From: Bradyrhizobium monzae
GTDB taxonomy: Bacteria > Pseudomonadota > Alphaproteobacteria > Rhizobiales > Xanthobacteraceae
Assembly (NCBI RefSeq): GCF_021458635.1
Contig: NZ_JAIRDQ010000008.1
Span: 186,001-250,000 of the forward strand
Reading direction: 5' to 3'
DNA length: 64,000 nucleotides
The notes beneath the pieces were generated by a model that had not been told where the DNA came from, searched no databases, and was given only the letters and a program-made list of their open reading frames with translations. Below are positions 44,571 through 52,827 of this stretch, piece by piece. Both the position numbers and the translations under genes were made by a program. Each line of letters opens with the position of its first letter. The stretch's first letter is position 1.

Positions 44571-45631
44571 TGTCGTTTGCGGCAACGCTTGGGCTCGTCG
44601 CGCTGGTGCAGGTCGGCATGCCAAACCTGTTTGCCTCGCCCGATCATTCCACCACCGCGCGCATCGCGCTGTGGGGCGGCCGCGAGATCGCGATGCTGTT
44701 CATGGCCTCGATGATCGCGGGGCTTGCGACCACGCCCTATGCCGCCTTCCATTTCCACCGCGTCACGCCCTACGGCGTGCTCGCCAATCTCGGCGCGATG
44801 CCGGTGGTGTCGGCGCTGGTGATGCCGGCCGGACTGCTGGGATTGCTCGCGGCTCCCTTCGGGCTCGACGGCGTATTCTGGTGGCTGATGGGGATTGGCA
44901 TCGACTGGATGATCGCGGTCACACGGTGGGTGGCGGCACTGCCGGGCGCGATCGGGCGCCTCCCGGCCTTTGGTATGGCGCCGTTGATCGCCGCAAGCCT
45001 CGGCCTCGTCCTGATGGGCCTGCTGCGCACCCCGCTGCGTTGGTCGGGCGCCTTCGTGCTCTTGGCGGCAACCCTCTGGGGTCTGTCGGTCCGGCAACCC
45101 GACATCCTCATCGCCGGTGACGGCCAGAGCATCGCGGTGCGGGGCAGAGACGGGCAGCTGCATCTGATGAGGACCAACAAGGACAACTTCCTGCTGAAGG
45201 AGTGGTTGGCTGCGGACGCCGACCCGCGCGATGCCGCCAGTGCGTCGCTCGGTGACGGCGTGTCGTGCGACGAGTCCGGCTGCGTGACGCCGCTCGCCGA
45301 CGGCCGCATGATTGCGCAGACGCTGCGCATCGACGCGCTGGGCGACGATTGCAGCCGCGCGGCACTGGTGGTGACGGCAAGGCCCGCGCCGCCGGATTGT
45401 GCCGCGATGGTGGTCGATCGGCCACGTTTCGCGCGCCAGGGAGCGCTGGCGCTGACGCAGCGTGGCGATGGTTTTGCGATACAGGCGGTGAAGGCGAGGG
45501 GCGCAAACCGCCCCTGGTCGCCGGCGGCGGCCGGCGATGGAGATTTCGAACAGACCCTCATGCCACGGTCGGCAACTCCGCGCGTCCGGGATGCAACGCC
45601 GTCGGAGGCCGATCTTCAGGCGGAGGACTGA
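44571..45631 (+). pseudogene. comEC: comEC 3' fragment
   Basis: The remaining 353 codons of comEC (MSFAATLGLVALVQVG to PSEADLQAED). It includes membrane helices of the competence domain (REIAMLFMASMIAGLATTPY, GVFWWLMGIGIDWMIAVTRW) and the C-terminal soluble domain (QPDILIAGDGQSIAVRG). An in-frame ATG overlaps attR (44570-44572), so a partial protein might still be made. It is the native continuation of the fragment at 25019. The frame is exact across the 7-bp core. Confidence 0.95.
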
Positions 45632-45641
45632 GGTCGACCTG

Positions 45642-46076
45642 TCAGCCGATCGGCAGACGCGGGGGCGTCGAGGGGCTGTCGGCGATGATCTGCGGCTTGT
45701 GCTCGCGCTCGCCGAGCGGCTGGGTCACGGGCAGTTGCAGCACGGTTGCGCGCTGGCCTTCGACGAGCTGCGTCACCAGCACGTATTTGCCGTCGGGGAA
45801 TTCGATCGCGTCGTGATGACGATCGGGAATGTGCGGATCGACCTTGCCGAATTTGCCGACGCGCGAGTTTACGGTGCGCGTCCAGATCCAGCGGTTGTCG
45901 TAGCGGACGTTGTCGGCGAAGGCGAGCTCCGTTCCCGGCAGCAGGCAGACTGCGACCGACATGTCGGCTTCGGAGGCGAAGCCGCGCGTCGAGGTGCCGC
46001 GGAACGTTGTCGTGACGATCGTCTCGCCAACTTCTGCGGGACGCGTCGCGACGGCATGCAGGCTGTAGTCACACAT
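45642..46076 (-). CDS. Conserved unknown protein
   Basis: A 144-residue cytoplasmic protein (MCDYSLHAVATRPAEVGETI, SVAVCLLPGTELAFADNVRY, DAIEFPDGKYVLVTQLVEGQ). It has no recognised domain, is beta-rich, and resembles a widespread bradyrhizobial family. It converges with comEC 3' with a 10-bp gap. Confidence 0.78.
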   Translation of the reverse strand: MCDYSLHAVATRPAEVGETIVTTTFRGTSTRGFASEADMSVAVCLLPGTELAFADNVRYDNRWIWTRTVNSRVGKFGKVDPHIPDRHHDAIEFPDGKYVLVTQLVEGQRATVLQLPVTQPLGEREHKPQIIADSPSTPPRLPIG

Positions 46077-46272
46077 CGGGTGCTCCTCAATCAGGATAGA
46101 GCACCCGCGCCTCTGTCTCGGAGGCGCAGGCCCCTATCAGAGTGGAAGCCTGCGATCTTATGCTTGTTTGTGGGCAAATCTGCGGCTCGCATCCGCAGCG
46201 CGCGATCACATTATCTTTTTCGAATGCACGAGGAACAAAGCCTGCCCTCGCGCATTCGAAGAGCGCTTTGCC

Positions 46273-46476
46273 TCAGCGGCCAGCAGGTGCCGACCAGCCC
46301 GAATATTGCCAGCCCGGTTGCGACGGCTGCGTGACGGCGTTGCGGGCATCGCGGAATTGCTCGCTTGTTGTCTGCGTTGCCTCGCGGGCGCGGTGCTGCT
46401 TCTGTGCAGCCAAAGCATGCGACGCTGATCCTGCGATCAGCGCCATCGCGATGGTGCTCAATACGATCTTGCGCAT
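46273..46476 (-). CDS. Small secreted protein
   Basis: A 67-residue protein with signal peptide MRKIVLSTIAMALIAGSASH (cleavage after ALA) and a hydrophilic mature part ending QPGWQYSGWSAPAGR. Function unknown; the pattern is common among small exported bradyrhizobial proteins. Confidence 0.75.
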   Translation of the reverse strand: MRKIVLSTIAMALIAGSASHALAAQKQHRAREATQTTSEQFRDARNAVTQPSQPGWQYSGWSAPAGR

Positions 46477-46598
46477 GGCGGTCTCCTCGGTCTCTCAAAG
46501 GCCTGCGAAGCGATGTGTGCTTCGTTGCGGCGTGCCGAGGATGTAGTGCTGGAGAGGGGGCCGGATAATCTGTGCAAAACCAGAAAGACTATCCAGCC

Positions 46599-46620
46599 GG
46601 AGCGGACAATCGTCCGCTCC
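46599..46620 (-). terminator. Hairpin after lexA
   Basis: GGAGCGGAC-AATC-GTCCGCTCC, a perfect 9-bp stem 33 bp past the lexA stop. There is no strong T-run, so it is only a probable terminator. Confidence 0.6.
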
Positions 46621-46653
46621 AATCGTTGATGGCGGTCGCTGATCGCGACCCGC

Positions 46654-47355
46654 TCAATACTTCCGGTACAGCCCGATCAGCTTGCCCTGGATCTTGACCC
46701 GGTTGGGCGGCAGGATGCGGACCTCATAGGCTGCGTTGGCCGGCTCGAGCGCAATCGAGGCGCCGCGGCGGCGGAAACGTTTCAGTGTCGCTTCCTCGTC
46801 GTCGATCAGGGCGACCACGATGTCGCCGGTGTCGGCGCTTTCGTTGCGCTGGATCAGCGCCATGTCGCCATCGAGAATGCCGGCCTCCACCATGGAGTCG
46901 CCGCGCACTTCGAGCGCGTAATGCTCGCCCGAGCCGAGCATATCGGGCGGGACGCTGATGGTGTGGCTGCGGGTTTGCAACGCCTCGATCGGCGTACCGG
47001 CCGCGATCCGGCCCATCACGGGCACTGCGACGGGACGCTCGCCCTCGTCGGCGGACGGGCTGGAGGTCGTGCGCACCTTGCCGAGATTGCCCTCGATGAC
47101 GCTCGGCGTGAAGCCGCGGCGGCTGCCGGCGGCGGCCTGGAGCTCGGGCAGCTTGATCACCTCGATGGCGCGGGCGCGGTTGGGCAGGCGGCGAATGAAG
47201 CCGCGCTCCTCGAGCGCCGTGATCAGGCGATGGATGCCTGATTTCGAGCGCAGATCGAGCGCGTCCTTCATCTCGTCGAAGGAGGGCGGCACACCACTCT
47301 CCTTCAGGCGCTCGCTGATGAACCGCAGGAGCTCGTATTGTTTGCGCGTTAACAT
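46654..47355 (-). CDS. lexA: SOS repressor LexA
   Basis: A 233-residue repressor-protease of the SOS regulon. The N-terminal wHTH (MLTRKQYELLRFISERLKES, SKSGIHRLITALEERGFI) is typical. The cleavage site Ala-Gly lies in GRIAAGTPIEA; the catalytic Ser is in EVRGDSMVEAG and Lys in EATLKRFRRRG. ATG 47355 gives the family start; an in-frame TTG lies three codons before. A GTTC-N7-GTTC box about 100 bp upstream fits autoregulation. It follows moeA on the same strand after 176 bp. Confidence 0.97.
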   Translation of the reverse strand: MLTRKQYELLRFISERLKESGVPPSFDEMKDALDLRSKSGIHRLITALEERGFIRRLPNRARAIEVIKLPELQAAAGSRRGFTPSVIEGNLGKVRTTSSPSADEGERPVAVPVMGRIAAGTPIEALQTRSHTISVPPDMLGSGEHYALEVRGDSMVEAGILDGDMALIQRNESADTGDIVVALIDDEEATLKRFRRRGASIALEPANAAYEVRILPPNRVKIQGKLIGLYRKY

Positions 47356-47455
47356 CTCGACCAAAATCCCCCGGTTGATGTCGTTCGATTCCGAGACGCT
47401 GAATTCAGCAATAAGCTGCTACACGCTCGAAACAAATCATGAACGGACACTATAT

Positions 47456-47470
47456 GTTCGATACATGTTC
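47456..47470. promoter_or_regulatory. SOS box of lexA
   Basis: GTTC-GATACAT-GTTC matches the alphaproteobacterial LexA operator, the direct repeat GTTC-N7-GTTC. It lies in the lexA promoter region, between lexA and the end of moeA. Confidence 0.88.
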
Positions 47471-47531
47471 CGCAACTGCTTAATTTACCGTGAACGCGAC
47501 AAAGTTCGCGGAACGGTTGCGAACGCTGCGC

Positions 47532-48743
47532 TCAAACGGGCAGTCGCAGGATCTCGCAAGCAGCGCCGGCTTCGGCCTTCGGTGCGAACGGTGCGCGCAC
47601 GAGAAGTGCCTGTGCTGCAGCGAGATTCGCGAGCAGCGAGGAGTCCTGGTGATTGACGGGAAGGGCGATCGGCGTGCCGTCATCACGCAGATCGAGGCGG
47701 GCGCGCAGATAGTCCTCGCGCTGGTCATTGGCGCCGACGTCGCGGCCGAGCACGGCGCGTTCGCGGCGATGATGAACCACCGAACGGCCCGACAACGCGC
47801 GAATCAGCGGCACCATGAACAGGAAGCCGCAAACGTAGGATGACACGGGATTGCCCGGCAGGCCGATCACGCGCATCGCCCCGAGTTGGCCGTTCATCAT
47901 CGGCTTGCCCGGCCGCATCGCGATCTTCCAGAACGCCATCGACGTGCCTTCGTCGCGGAGCGCCTGCTGCACCAGGTCGTGGTCGCCGACCGAGGCCCCG
48001 CCGGTCGTGATCAGGATGTCGGCGCCGGTCTCGCGCGCGCGGCGGATGCCGGCGGTGGTGGCGGCCAGCGTGTCGGCGGCAACGCCGAGGTCGATGGTAT
48101 CGGCACCCTCGCTGCGCGCGAGCGCATGCAGGGCGTAGCCGTTGGAATAGACGATCTGGCCATGGCCGGGCTTGGTGCCCGGCATCACCAGCTCGTCGCC
48201 GGTGGCGAGAATCGCGACCTTCGGACGGCGGCGGACGCCAAGCTCCGGGTGGTTCATGCCGGCAGCGAGCGCGAGGTCACGCTCGCTGAGCCGCGCGCCC
48301 TTGCGCAGGAGTACGTCACCCTCGCGGAAGTCGATGCCGGCCGGGCGAATGTGCCGCCCGGCGACGGCGGCCTCCTTGATCGCGATGCGCTTGCCGTTGG
48401 CGACGGTGTCCTCCTGGATCACGACCGCGTCGGCGCCGTCGGGAACGACGCCGCCAGTGAAGATCCGGACGGCTTCGCCGGCGCCGACGGTTCCTGCAAA
48501 CGGCCGGCCGGCTGCGACCTCGCCGATGACGTTGAGCTCCGCATCGACCTTGGCGGCATCGGCCGCGCGGACGGCATATCCATCCATCGCCGACATCGCC
48601 TGCGGCGGCTGCGTCCGCCGCGCCGCGACGTCGCGCGCGAGCACGCGATGAAAGGCCTGGTCGAGGGCGATCGTCTCTTCAGGCAGAGGCTCCGCGCCGG
48701 CAAGTACCGCGGCGAGCGCGTCAGAAACCGGCATCAGGGCCAC
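47532..48743 (-). CDS. moeA: Molybdopterin molybdenumtransferase MoeA
   Basis: A 403-residue enzyme that inserts molybdate into adenylylated molybdopterin. Conserved blocks: MSAMDGYAVRAADA, GGVVPDGADAVVIQED, ILITTGGASVGDHDLVQQAL and VIGLPGNPVSSYVCGFLFMV. The start is GTG 48743 with GGAG eight bases before; an ATG three codons later is possible. In relatives moaC lies directly upstream, but here a 13.5-kb block separates the two genes. Confidence 0.95.
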   Translation of the reverse strand: MALMPVSDALAAVLAGAEPLPEETIALDQAFHRVLARDVAARRTQPPQAMSAMDGYAVRAADAAKVDAELNVIGEVAAGRPFAGTVGAGEAVRIFTGGVVPDGADAVVIQEDTVANGKRIAIKEAAVAGRHIRPAGIDFREGDVLLRKGARLSERDLALAAGMNHPELGVRRRPKVAILATGDELVMPGTKPGHGQIVYSNGYALHALARSEGADTIDLGVAADTLAATTAGIRRARETGADILITTGGASVGDHDLVQQALRDEGTSMAFWKIAMRPGKPMMNGQLGAMRVIGLPGNPVSSYVCGFLFMVPLIRALSGRSVVHHRRERAVLGRDVGANDQREDYLRARLDLRDDGTPIALPVNHQDSSLLANLAAAQALLVRAPFAPKAEAGAACEILRLPV

Positions 48744-48867
48744 GGCGAAAACTCCGGCTAGGCCCGTTCGGGCAAATCAGCGGCGAGAGTTCTAGCCGAG
48801 TGCAGGCGCAGAGGCAAAACGATGGTCACGCAGGATGATTTGTCCGGCCTCATCCGCGGCAAGAGCA

Positions 48868-48960
48868 TCAGGTCCGCCGGGGCATGATCCGGACAGCGAG
48901 ATAGACCGGCACGAGGACGGCCATGGCAAGAACGAGGATGATGCAAGCCACGGCCCGCAT
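48868..48960 (-). CDS. Possible 30-residue membrane peptide
   Basis: A short frame, MRAVACIILVLAMAVLVPVY then LAVRIMPRRT, a single transmembrane segment with a basic end. It lies just after the fragment at 48963. Real but tiny membrane peptides of this kind are common; evidence is limited to composition. Confidence 0.4.
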   Translation of the reverse strand: MRAVACIILVLAMAVLVPVYLAVRIMPRRT

Positions 48961-48962
48961 CC

Positions 48963-49235
48963 TCAAGTCCCCGGCTGCCTGTCCGGACTGACGTCGGGCG
49001 CTTGAGGCCCCTGATCCCTGTCGGGCATCGGATCGGCCTGGGCCTTCAGATCAGCCGCCTTGCTCATCAGCTTGGCTGAAAGCTCGGAGTCTGAGGTAGT
49101 CTTGGCGAATTTGACCAGCAGAGAGGCCTGCTTGGTGAGGTAGGTCTTGCCCAACACGATGATGCGTCCGTTCGTAGATTTCCCAACGGAGTGTAGAGTC
49201 CGAAGCGGGCATTCCGTTCCCGGAACTTCGTACAA
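48963..49235 (-). CDS. Short unknown protein, possibly 5'-truncated
   Basis: A 90-residue frame. The C-terminal part (YLTKQASLLVKFAKTTSDSE, KLMSKAADLKAQADPM) looks like a small helical bradyrhizobial protein family. The N-terminal part (MYEVPGTECPLRTLHSVGKS) does not and has no clear RBS, so the 5' end may have been lost and replaced. It lies at the edge of the block inserted next to moeA. Confidence 0.5.
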   Translation of the reverse strand: MYEVPGTECPLRTLHSVGKSTNGRIIVLGKTYLTKQASLLVKFAKTTSDSELSAKLMSKAADLKAQADPMPDRDQGPQAPDVSPDRQPGT

Positions 49236-49294
49236 AAATGTACAGAGTCGATTTGTTCCCCGTTGCCGGGTGAAAATTGTTCCGAAATCGGCGG

Positions 49295-49921
49295 TCAGAT
49301 CCCCAGCGCCTTCAGTGCGAGGCCGACGTCGCGGGGCGAGGTGACATGCACCGCCATCAGCCCGCGGGCGCGGGCGCCTTCGACGTTCTCGGCGAGGTCA
49401 TCGAAGAACACGATCCGGTTGGCCGGCACGCCCATCGCGGTGACGACATGATCGAAGGCCTCCGCGTCCGGTTTGCGCAGGCCGATGCTGGAGGACAGAT
49501 AGAGCTCGCGGAAATGGCCGAGCAGATCGGCATATTCCTTCGAGAAATGGTCGACATGCGGGCGGTTGGTGTTGGAGAAGGCATAGAGCGGCATCTGCCT
49601 CGCCGCGCGCGGCAGCAATTCCGCGATGTCGGGCATCTCGCCGGCGAAGATCGCGTTCCATCCTTCCAAGAATTGCGCGTCCGAAATGCCGATGCCGAGC
49701 GATGAGCGCAGCGACTGGAAATAGTCCTCGTCACTGATCTTGCCGACCTCGTGCAGCCTGTAGGCCTCGTTGTTACGCTGATAGCGCGTAACGATGGCTT
49801 CGGGCCTGAGGCCTGCATGTCCCGCCCAGCAGGCGATCGCCTTGGAGAAATCGATGTCGAGCACGACGCGCCCGAGATCGAACAGAAGCGCATCCGCGCT
49901 GCCGGGAGAGAGCGATGTCAT
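49295..49921 (-). CDS. HAD-superfamily hydrolase, YihX-like
   Basis: A 208-residue HAD subfamily IA phosphatase. Motif I is LLFDLGRVVLDIDF, with the nucleophile Asp but Gly in place of the usual second Asp, as in YihX (sugar-phosphate phosphatase) and dehalogenase-like proteins. Motif II is YAFSNTNRPH, Lys is in GLRKPDAEAF and motif IV is IVFFDDLAENVEGARARG. It follows the FMN dehydrogenase gene by 15 bp on the same strand and is probably co-transcribed. Substrate unknown. Confidence 0.9.
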   Translation of the reverse strand: MTSLSPGSADALLFDLGRVVLDIDFSKAIACWAGHAGLRPEAIVTRYQRNNEAYRLHEVGKISDEDYFQSLRSSLGIGISDAQFLEGWNAIFAGEMPDIAELLPRAARQMPLYAFSNTNRPHVDHFSKEYADLLGHFRELYLSSSIGLRKPDAEAFDHVVTAMGVPANRIVFFDDLAENVEGARARGLMAVHVTSPRDVGLALKALGI

Positions 49922-49936
49922 TGCGTCCTTGTCTCG

Positions 49937-51064
49937 TCAGTATCGATAGGGCTCGTGGTCGAACAGCGGGAATGCGCTGAACACGCTCGGCGCATTGGTT
50001 GCGGTCGCCTGGTGCAGGCAGGACTTGTTCACCTCGGCAAACGAGGTGGCGCCGAGGAGGCCGAGGCAGCGCAGCACCTCGTCCTCGAGCAGCTCGAGCA
50101 TTCGCCTCACGCCGGTTTCGCCGGCCGCCGCCAGGGCCCAGCATTGCAGCCGGCCGATGCCGACGAGATCGGCGCCCGCCGCGATCGCCTTGACGATGTC
50201 GGTGCCGCGGCAGATTCCGCCATCCACCATGATCTTGGCGCGCCCCTTCACTGCGTCGACGATCTCGGGCAGCACATGCATGGCGCCGCGGCCGTGATCG
50301 AGCTGGCGGCCGCCATGGTTGGAGACATAGATCCACTCGACGCCGTGATCGACCGCGATCTGTGCGTCCTCGGCGGTGGCGATGCCCTTGAGGATCAGCG
50401 GTATCTTGAACTTGTCCTTGACCATCTTCACGGTCCGCCACTCCAGCCCCTTCTGGTAGTCGCCGCCCGTGGCGCGCAGGCGGCTCTCGCGAACGTAGCG
50501 CTTGGCAATGTCACGCTCACGACGGCTGTAATGGGCGGTGTCGACGGTCAGGCAGAAGGCGGCATAGTTGGCCTTCTCGGCGCGGCTGACGACGTCGGCG
50601 ACGAATGCGTCATCGCCACGGACATAGAGCTGGTACATGCGGAGCGCGTCGGGGGCGGCTTCGGCGGTCTTTTCCAGACCGGGCTCCGAGACCGAGCTCA
50701 ACATGTGCGACGCCCCGAAGGTGCCCGCCGCGCGCGCGACGCTAGCGGCTCCGTGCGGATCGAAGATTTCCAGCGCGCCCACGGGGGCGAGCACCACGGG
50801 CAAGCGCATCTTGCGACCGAACTGCTCGACCGAGCCGGACACCTTGCGCACGTCGCGCAGCACACGCGGGCGGAAAGCGATCTCGTCCAGCGCCATGCGG
50901 TTGCGGCGCATCGTGGTCTCGGTCTCGGCGGCGCCGACGATGTAGTCCCAGGCGTTCTGGTTGAGGTTGGAACGCGCCTTCCGAATGAATTCGTGCAGGT
51001 TCTGGAACGCCTCGTTGCTGGCGCCGAGTTCGACGTTCCGCTCCGGCCGGAGTGCTTCGTTCAT
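49937..51064 (-). CDS. FMN-dependent alpha-hydroxyacid dehydrogenase
   Basis: A 375-residue flavoenzyme of the lactate dehydrogenase / glycolate oxidase family, oxidising 2-hydroxyacids to 2-ketoacids. FMN-site text: PVVLAPVGALEIFDPHGAAS, YQLYVRGDDAF, LTVDTAHYSRRERD. Catalytic His lies in YVSNHGGRQLDHG; the phosphate site is IMVDGGICRGTDIVKAIAAG. It lacks a membrane anchor, so it is soluble. Lactate, glycolate or mandelate cannot be told apart here. Confidence 0.93.
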   Translation of the reverse strand: MNEALRPERNVELGASNEAFQNLHEFIRKARSNLNQNAWDYIVGAAETETTMRRNRMALDEIAFRPRVLRDVRKVSGSVEQFGRKMRLPVVLAPVGALEIFDPHGAASVARAAGTFGASHMLSSVSEPGLEKTAEAAPDALRMYQLYVRGDDAFVADVVSRAEKANYAAFCLTVDTAHYSRRERDIAKRYVRESRLRATGGDYQKGLEWRTVKMVKDKFKIPLILKGIATAEDAQIAVDHGVEWIYVSNHGGRQLDHGRGAMHVLPEIVDAVKGRAKIMVDGGICRGTDIVKAIAAGADLVGIGRLQCWALAAAGETGVRRMLELLEDEVLRCLGLLGATSFAEVNKSCLHQATATNAPSVFSAFPLFDHEPYRY

Positions 51065-51354
51065 TGTTATCCTCCCGAGAATTTGAAGCCTTATGTCATC
51101 GGGTATCTCGTCCGGCCCTCCAAAACCATCCTAAAATCGCATAGCTGCGAAGCGTGGCTCGGCCGATCGATTCCCGCCTGGCGGGTGATGGTCTCGGAAC
51201 GTTGCCAAAAGTTTAGGCCAGGGCGAAGGGATTTTTGCGGTATACCCGCGGGCGTGGCAGCCCGGCCTTGAAGAAACCTGAATGGTATTGTGAGAACCGG
51301 GCTGGATCGCCATTTGCGTGGCGTCCCGTCCCCAGCGAAAAGGCCAACCACTCC

Positions 51355-52692
51355 ATGCGGAAAACCCTGCTGTTCCCCCTCGGCGCGCTCACCGGAGTGT
51401 GCCTGACCCTCCTCGTATCCGGTCCGCAGGGCGGACTATGGGCGGCACGGGCGGCAGCGGGCGCGGATGATGCCTATTCCCAGCTCAATCTGTTCGGAGA
51501 AGTCTTCGAGCGGGTGAAGGCGAGCTACGTCGAGAAGCCCGACAATTCCAAGCTGATCGAAGGCGCGATCGCGGGCATGGTGACCTCGCTCGATCCGCAT
51601 TCCCGCTACATGAACGACAAGGCCTGGACCGAGATGCAGGAGACCACCTCCGGCGAATTCGGCGGGCTCGGCATCGAGGTGACGATGGAGGAGGGCCTGG
51701 TCAAGGTCGTCTCGCCGATCGACGACACGCCGGCGTCCAAGGCCGGCCTCATGTCAGGCGACCTCATCAGCAAGATCGACGGCGAGAACGTGCAGGGCAT
51801 GACGCTCGAGCAGGCCGTCAACAAGATGAAGGGGCCGGTCGACACCAAGACCAAGCTCACCATCGTGCGCAAGGGCGCCGACGCGCCGCTCGATGTCGCG
51901 ATCACGCGCGAGATCATCCATGTCCGTCCCGTGCGCTTCCATGTCGAGAACGGCGACATCGGATACATCCGCGTCACCTCGTTCAACGAGCAGACCACCG
52001 ACGGCCTGAAGAAGGCGATCGCCTCGATCTCCAAGGACGTCCCGCAGGAGAAGCTGGTCGGCTATGTGATGGACCTGCGCAACAATCCGGGCGGCCTGCT
52101 CGACCAGGCGGTGTCGGTGTCGAGCGCGTTCCTGCAGCGCGGCGAGGTCGTCTCGACCCGCGGCCGCAATCCGGAAGAGACCCAGCGCTTCACCGCGCAT
52201 GGCGGCGACCTCACCAAGGGCAAGCCGCTGATCGTGCTGGTCAACGGCGGCTCGGCTTCGGCCTCCGAGATCGTCGCCGGTGCGCTGCATGACCACAAGC
52301 GCGCGACGATCATCGGCACGCGCTCGTTCGGCAAGGGCTCGGTGCAGACCATCATTCCGCTCGGGGCCGGCAACGGCGCGCTGGCGCTGACGACCGCGCG
52401 CTACTACACGCCGTCGGGCCGCTCGATCCAGGCCCAGGGCATCGCGCCCGACATCGAGATCCTCCAGGACGTGCCGGCCGAACTCAAAGGCCGCGTCGAC
52501 ACCATGGCGGAGTCGCAGATGCGTGGCCATCTGCAGGCCGCCGACGGCACCGAGCAGACCGGATCGCAGTCCTATGTCCCGCCGGAAGAGAAGGACGACA
52601 AGGCACTGCACGCGGCCTACGACTTCCTGCACGGCGTTACCGTGAACGCGGCAGCCGCGAAGCCGGCGCCGAAGACGACGGTGCCGAACTAA
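51355..52692 (+). CDS. ctpA: S41-family C-terminal processing protease
   Basis: A 445-residue periplasmic serine protease of the CtpA/Prc type. Order: signal/anchor (MRKTLLFPLGALTGVCLTLL), peptidase N-terminal region (GEVFERVKASYVEKP), PDZ domain (VSPIDDTPASKAGLMSGDLI), and the catalytic region with Ser in NGGSASASEIVAGALHD and Lys in TRSFGKGSVQTII. Members trim or degrade periplasmic and membrane proteins. ATG 51355 gives the signal peptide; the longer frame from 51235 is rejected. A 15-bp-stem terminator follows directly. Confidence 0.95.
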   Translation: MRKTLLFPLGALTGVCLTLLVSGPQGGLWAARAAAGADDAYSQLNLFGEVFERVKASYVEKPDNSKLIEGAIAGMVTSLDPHSRYMNDKAWTEMQETTSGEFGGLGIEVTMEEGLVKVVSPIDDTPASKAGLMSGDLISKIDGENVQGMTLEQAVNKMKGPVDTKTKLTIVRKGADAPLDVAITREIIHVRPVRFHVENGDIGYIRVTSFNEQTTDGLKKAIASISKDVPQEKLVGYVMDLRNNPGGLLDQAVSVSSAFLQRGEVVSTRGRNPEETQRFTAHGGDLTKGKPLIVLVNGGSASASEIVAGALHDHKRATIIGTRSFGKGSVQTIIPLGAGNGALALTTARYYTPSGRSIQAQGIAPDIEILQDVPAELKGRVDTMAESQMRGHLQAADGTEQTGSQSYVPPEEKDDKALHAAYDFLHGVTVNAAAAKPAPKTTVPN

Positions 52693-52720
52693 CTTCTCAA
52701 CGTTCTTGCGACTTTCAGAG

Positions 52721-52754
52721 ATCGCCCGGGAGTGGATGGCCACTCCCGGGCGAT
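52721..52754 (+). terminator. Rho-independent terminator of ctpA
   Basis: A perfect 15-bp stem from ATCGCCCGGGAGTGG to its complement with loop ATGG, followed by TTCGTTTTG. It starts 28 bp after the ctpA stop. Confidence 0.92.
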
Positions 52755-52827
52755 TTCGTTTTGTGACGCCTCTCGTTGTCGCGAGGATTGTGTTTTGCCT
52801 CGGGCTCGGGCCATGAGCGGCCAGACC

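Noticed and set aside
47441..47459. GAAC ... GTTC inverted pair upstream of lexA as a second SOS box
   Set aside because: Spacing is 11 bases and orientation is inverted, unlike the GTTC-N7-GTTC direct repeat found next to it.
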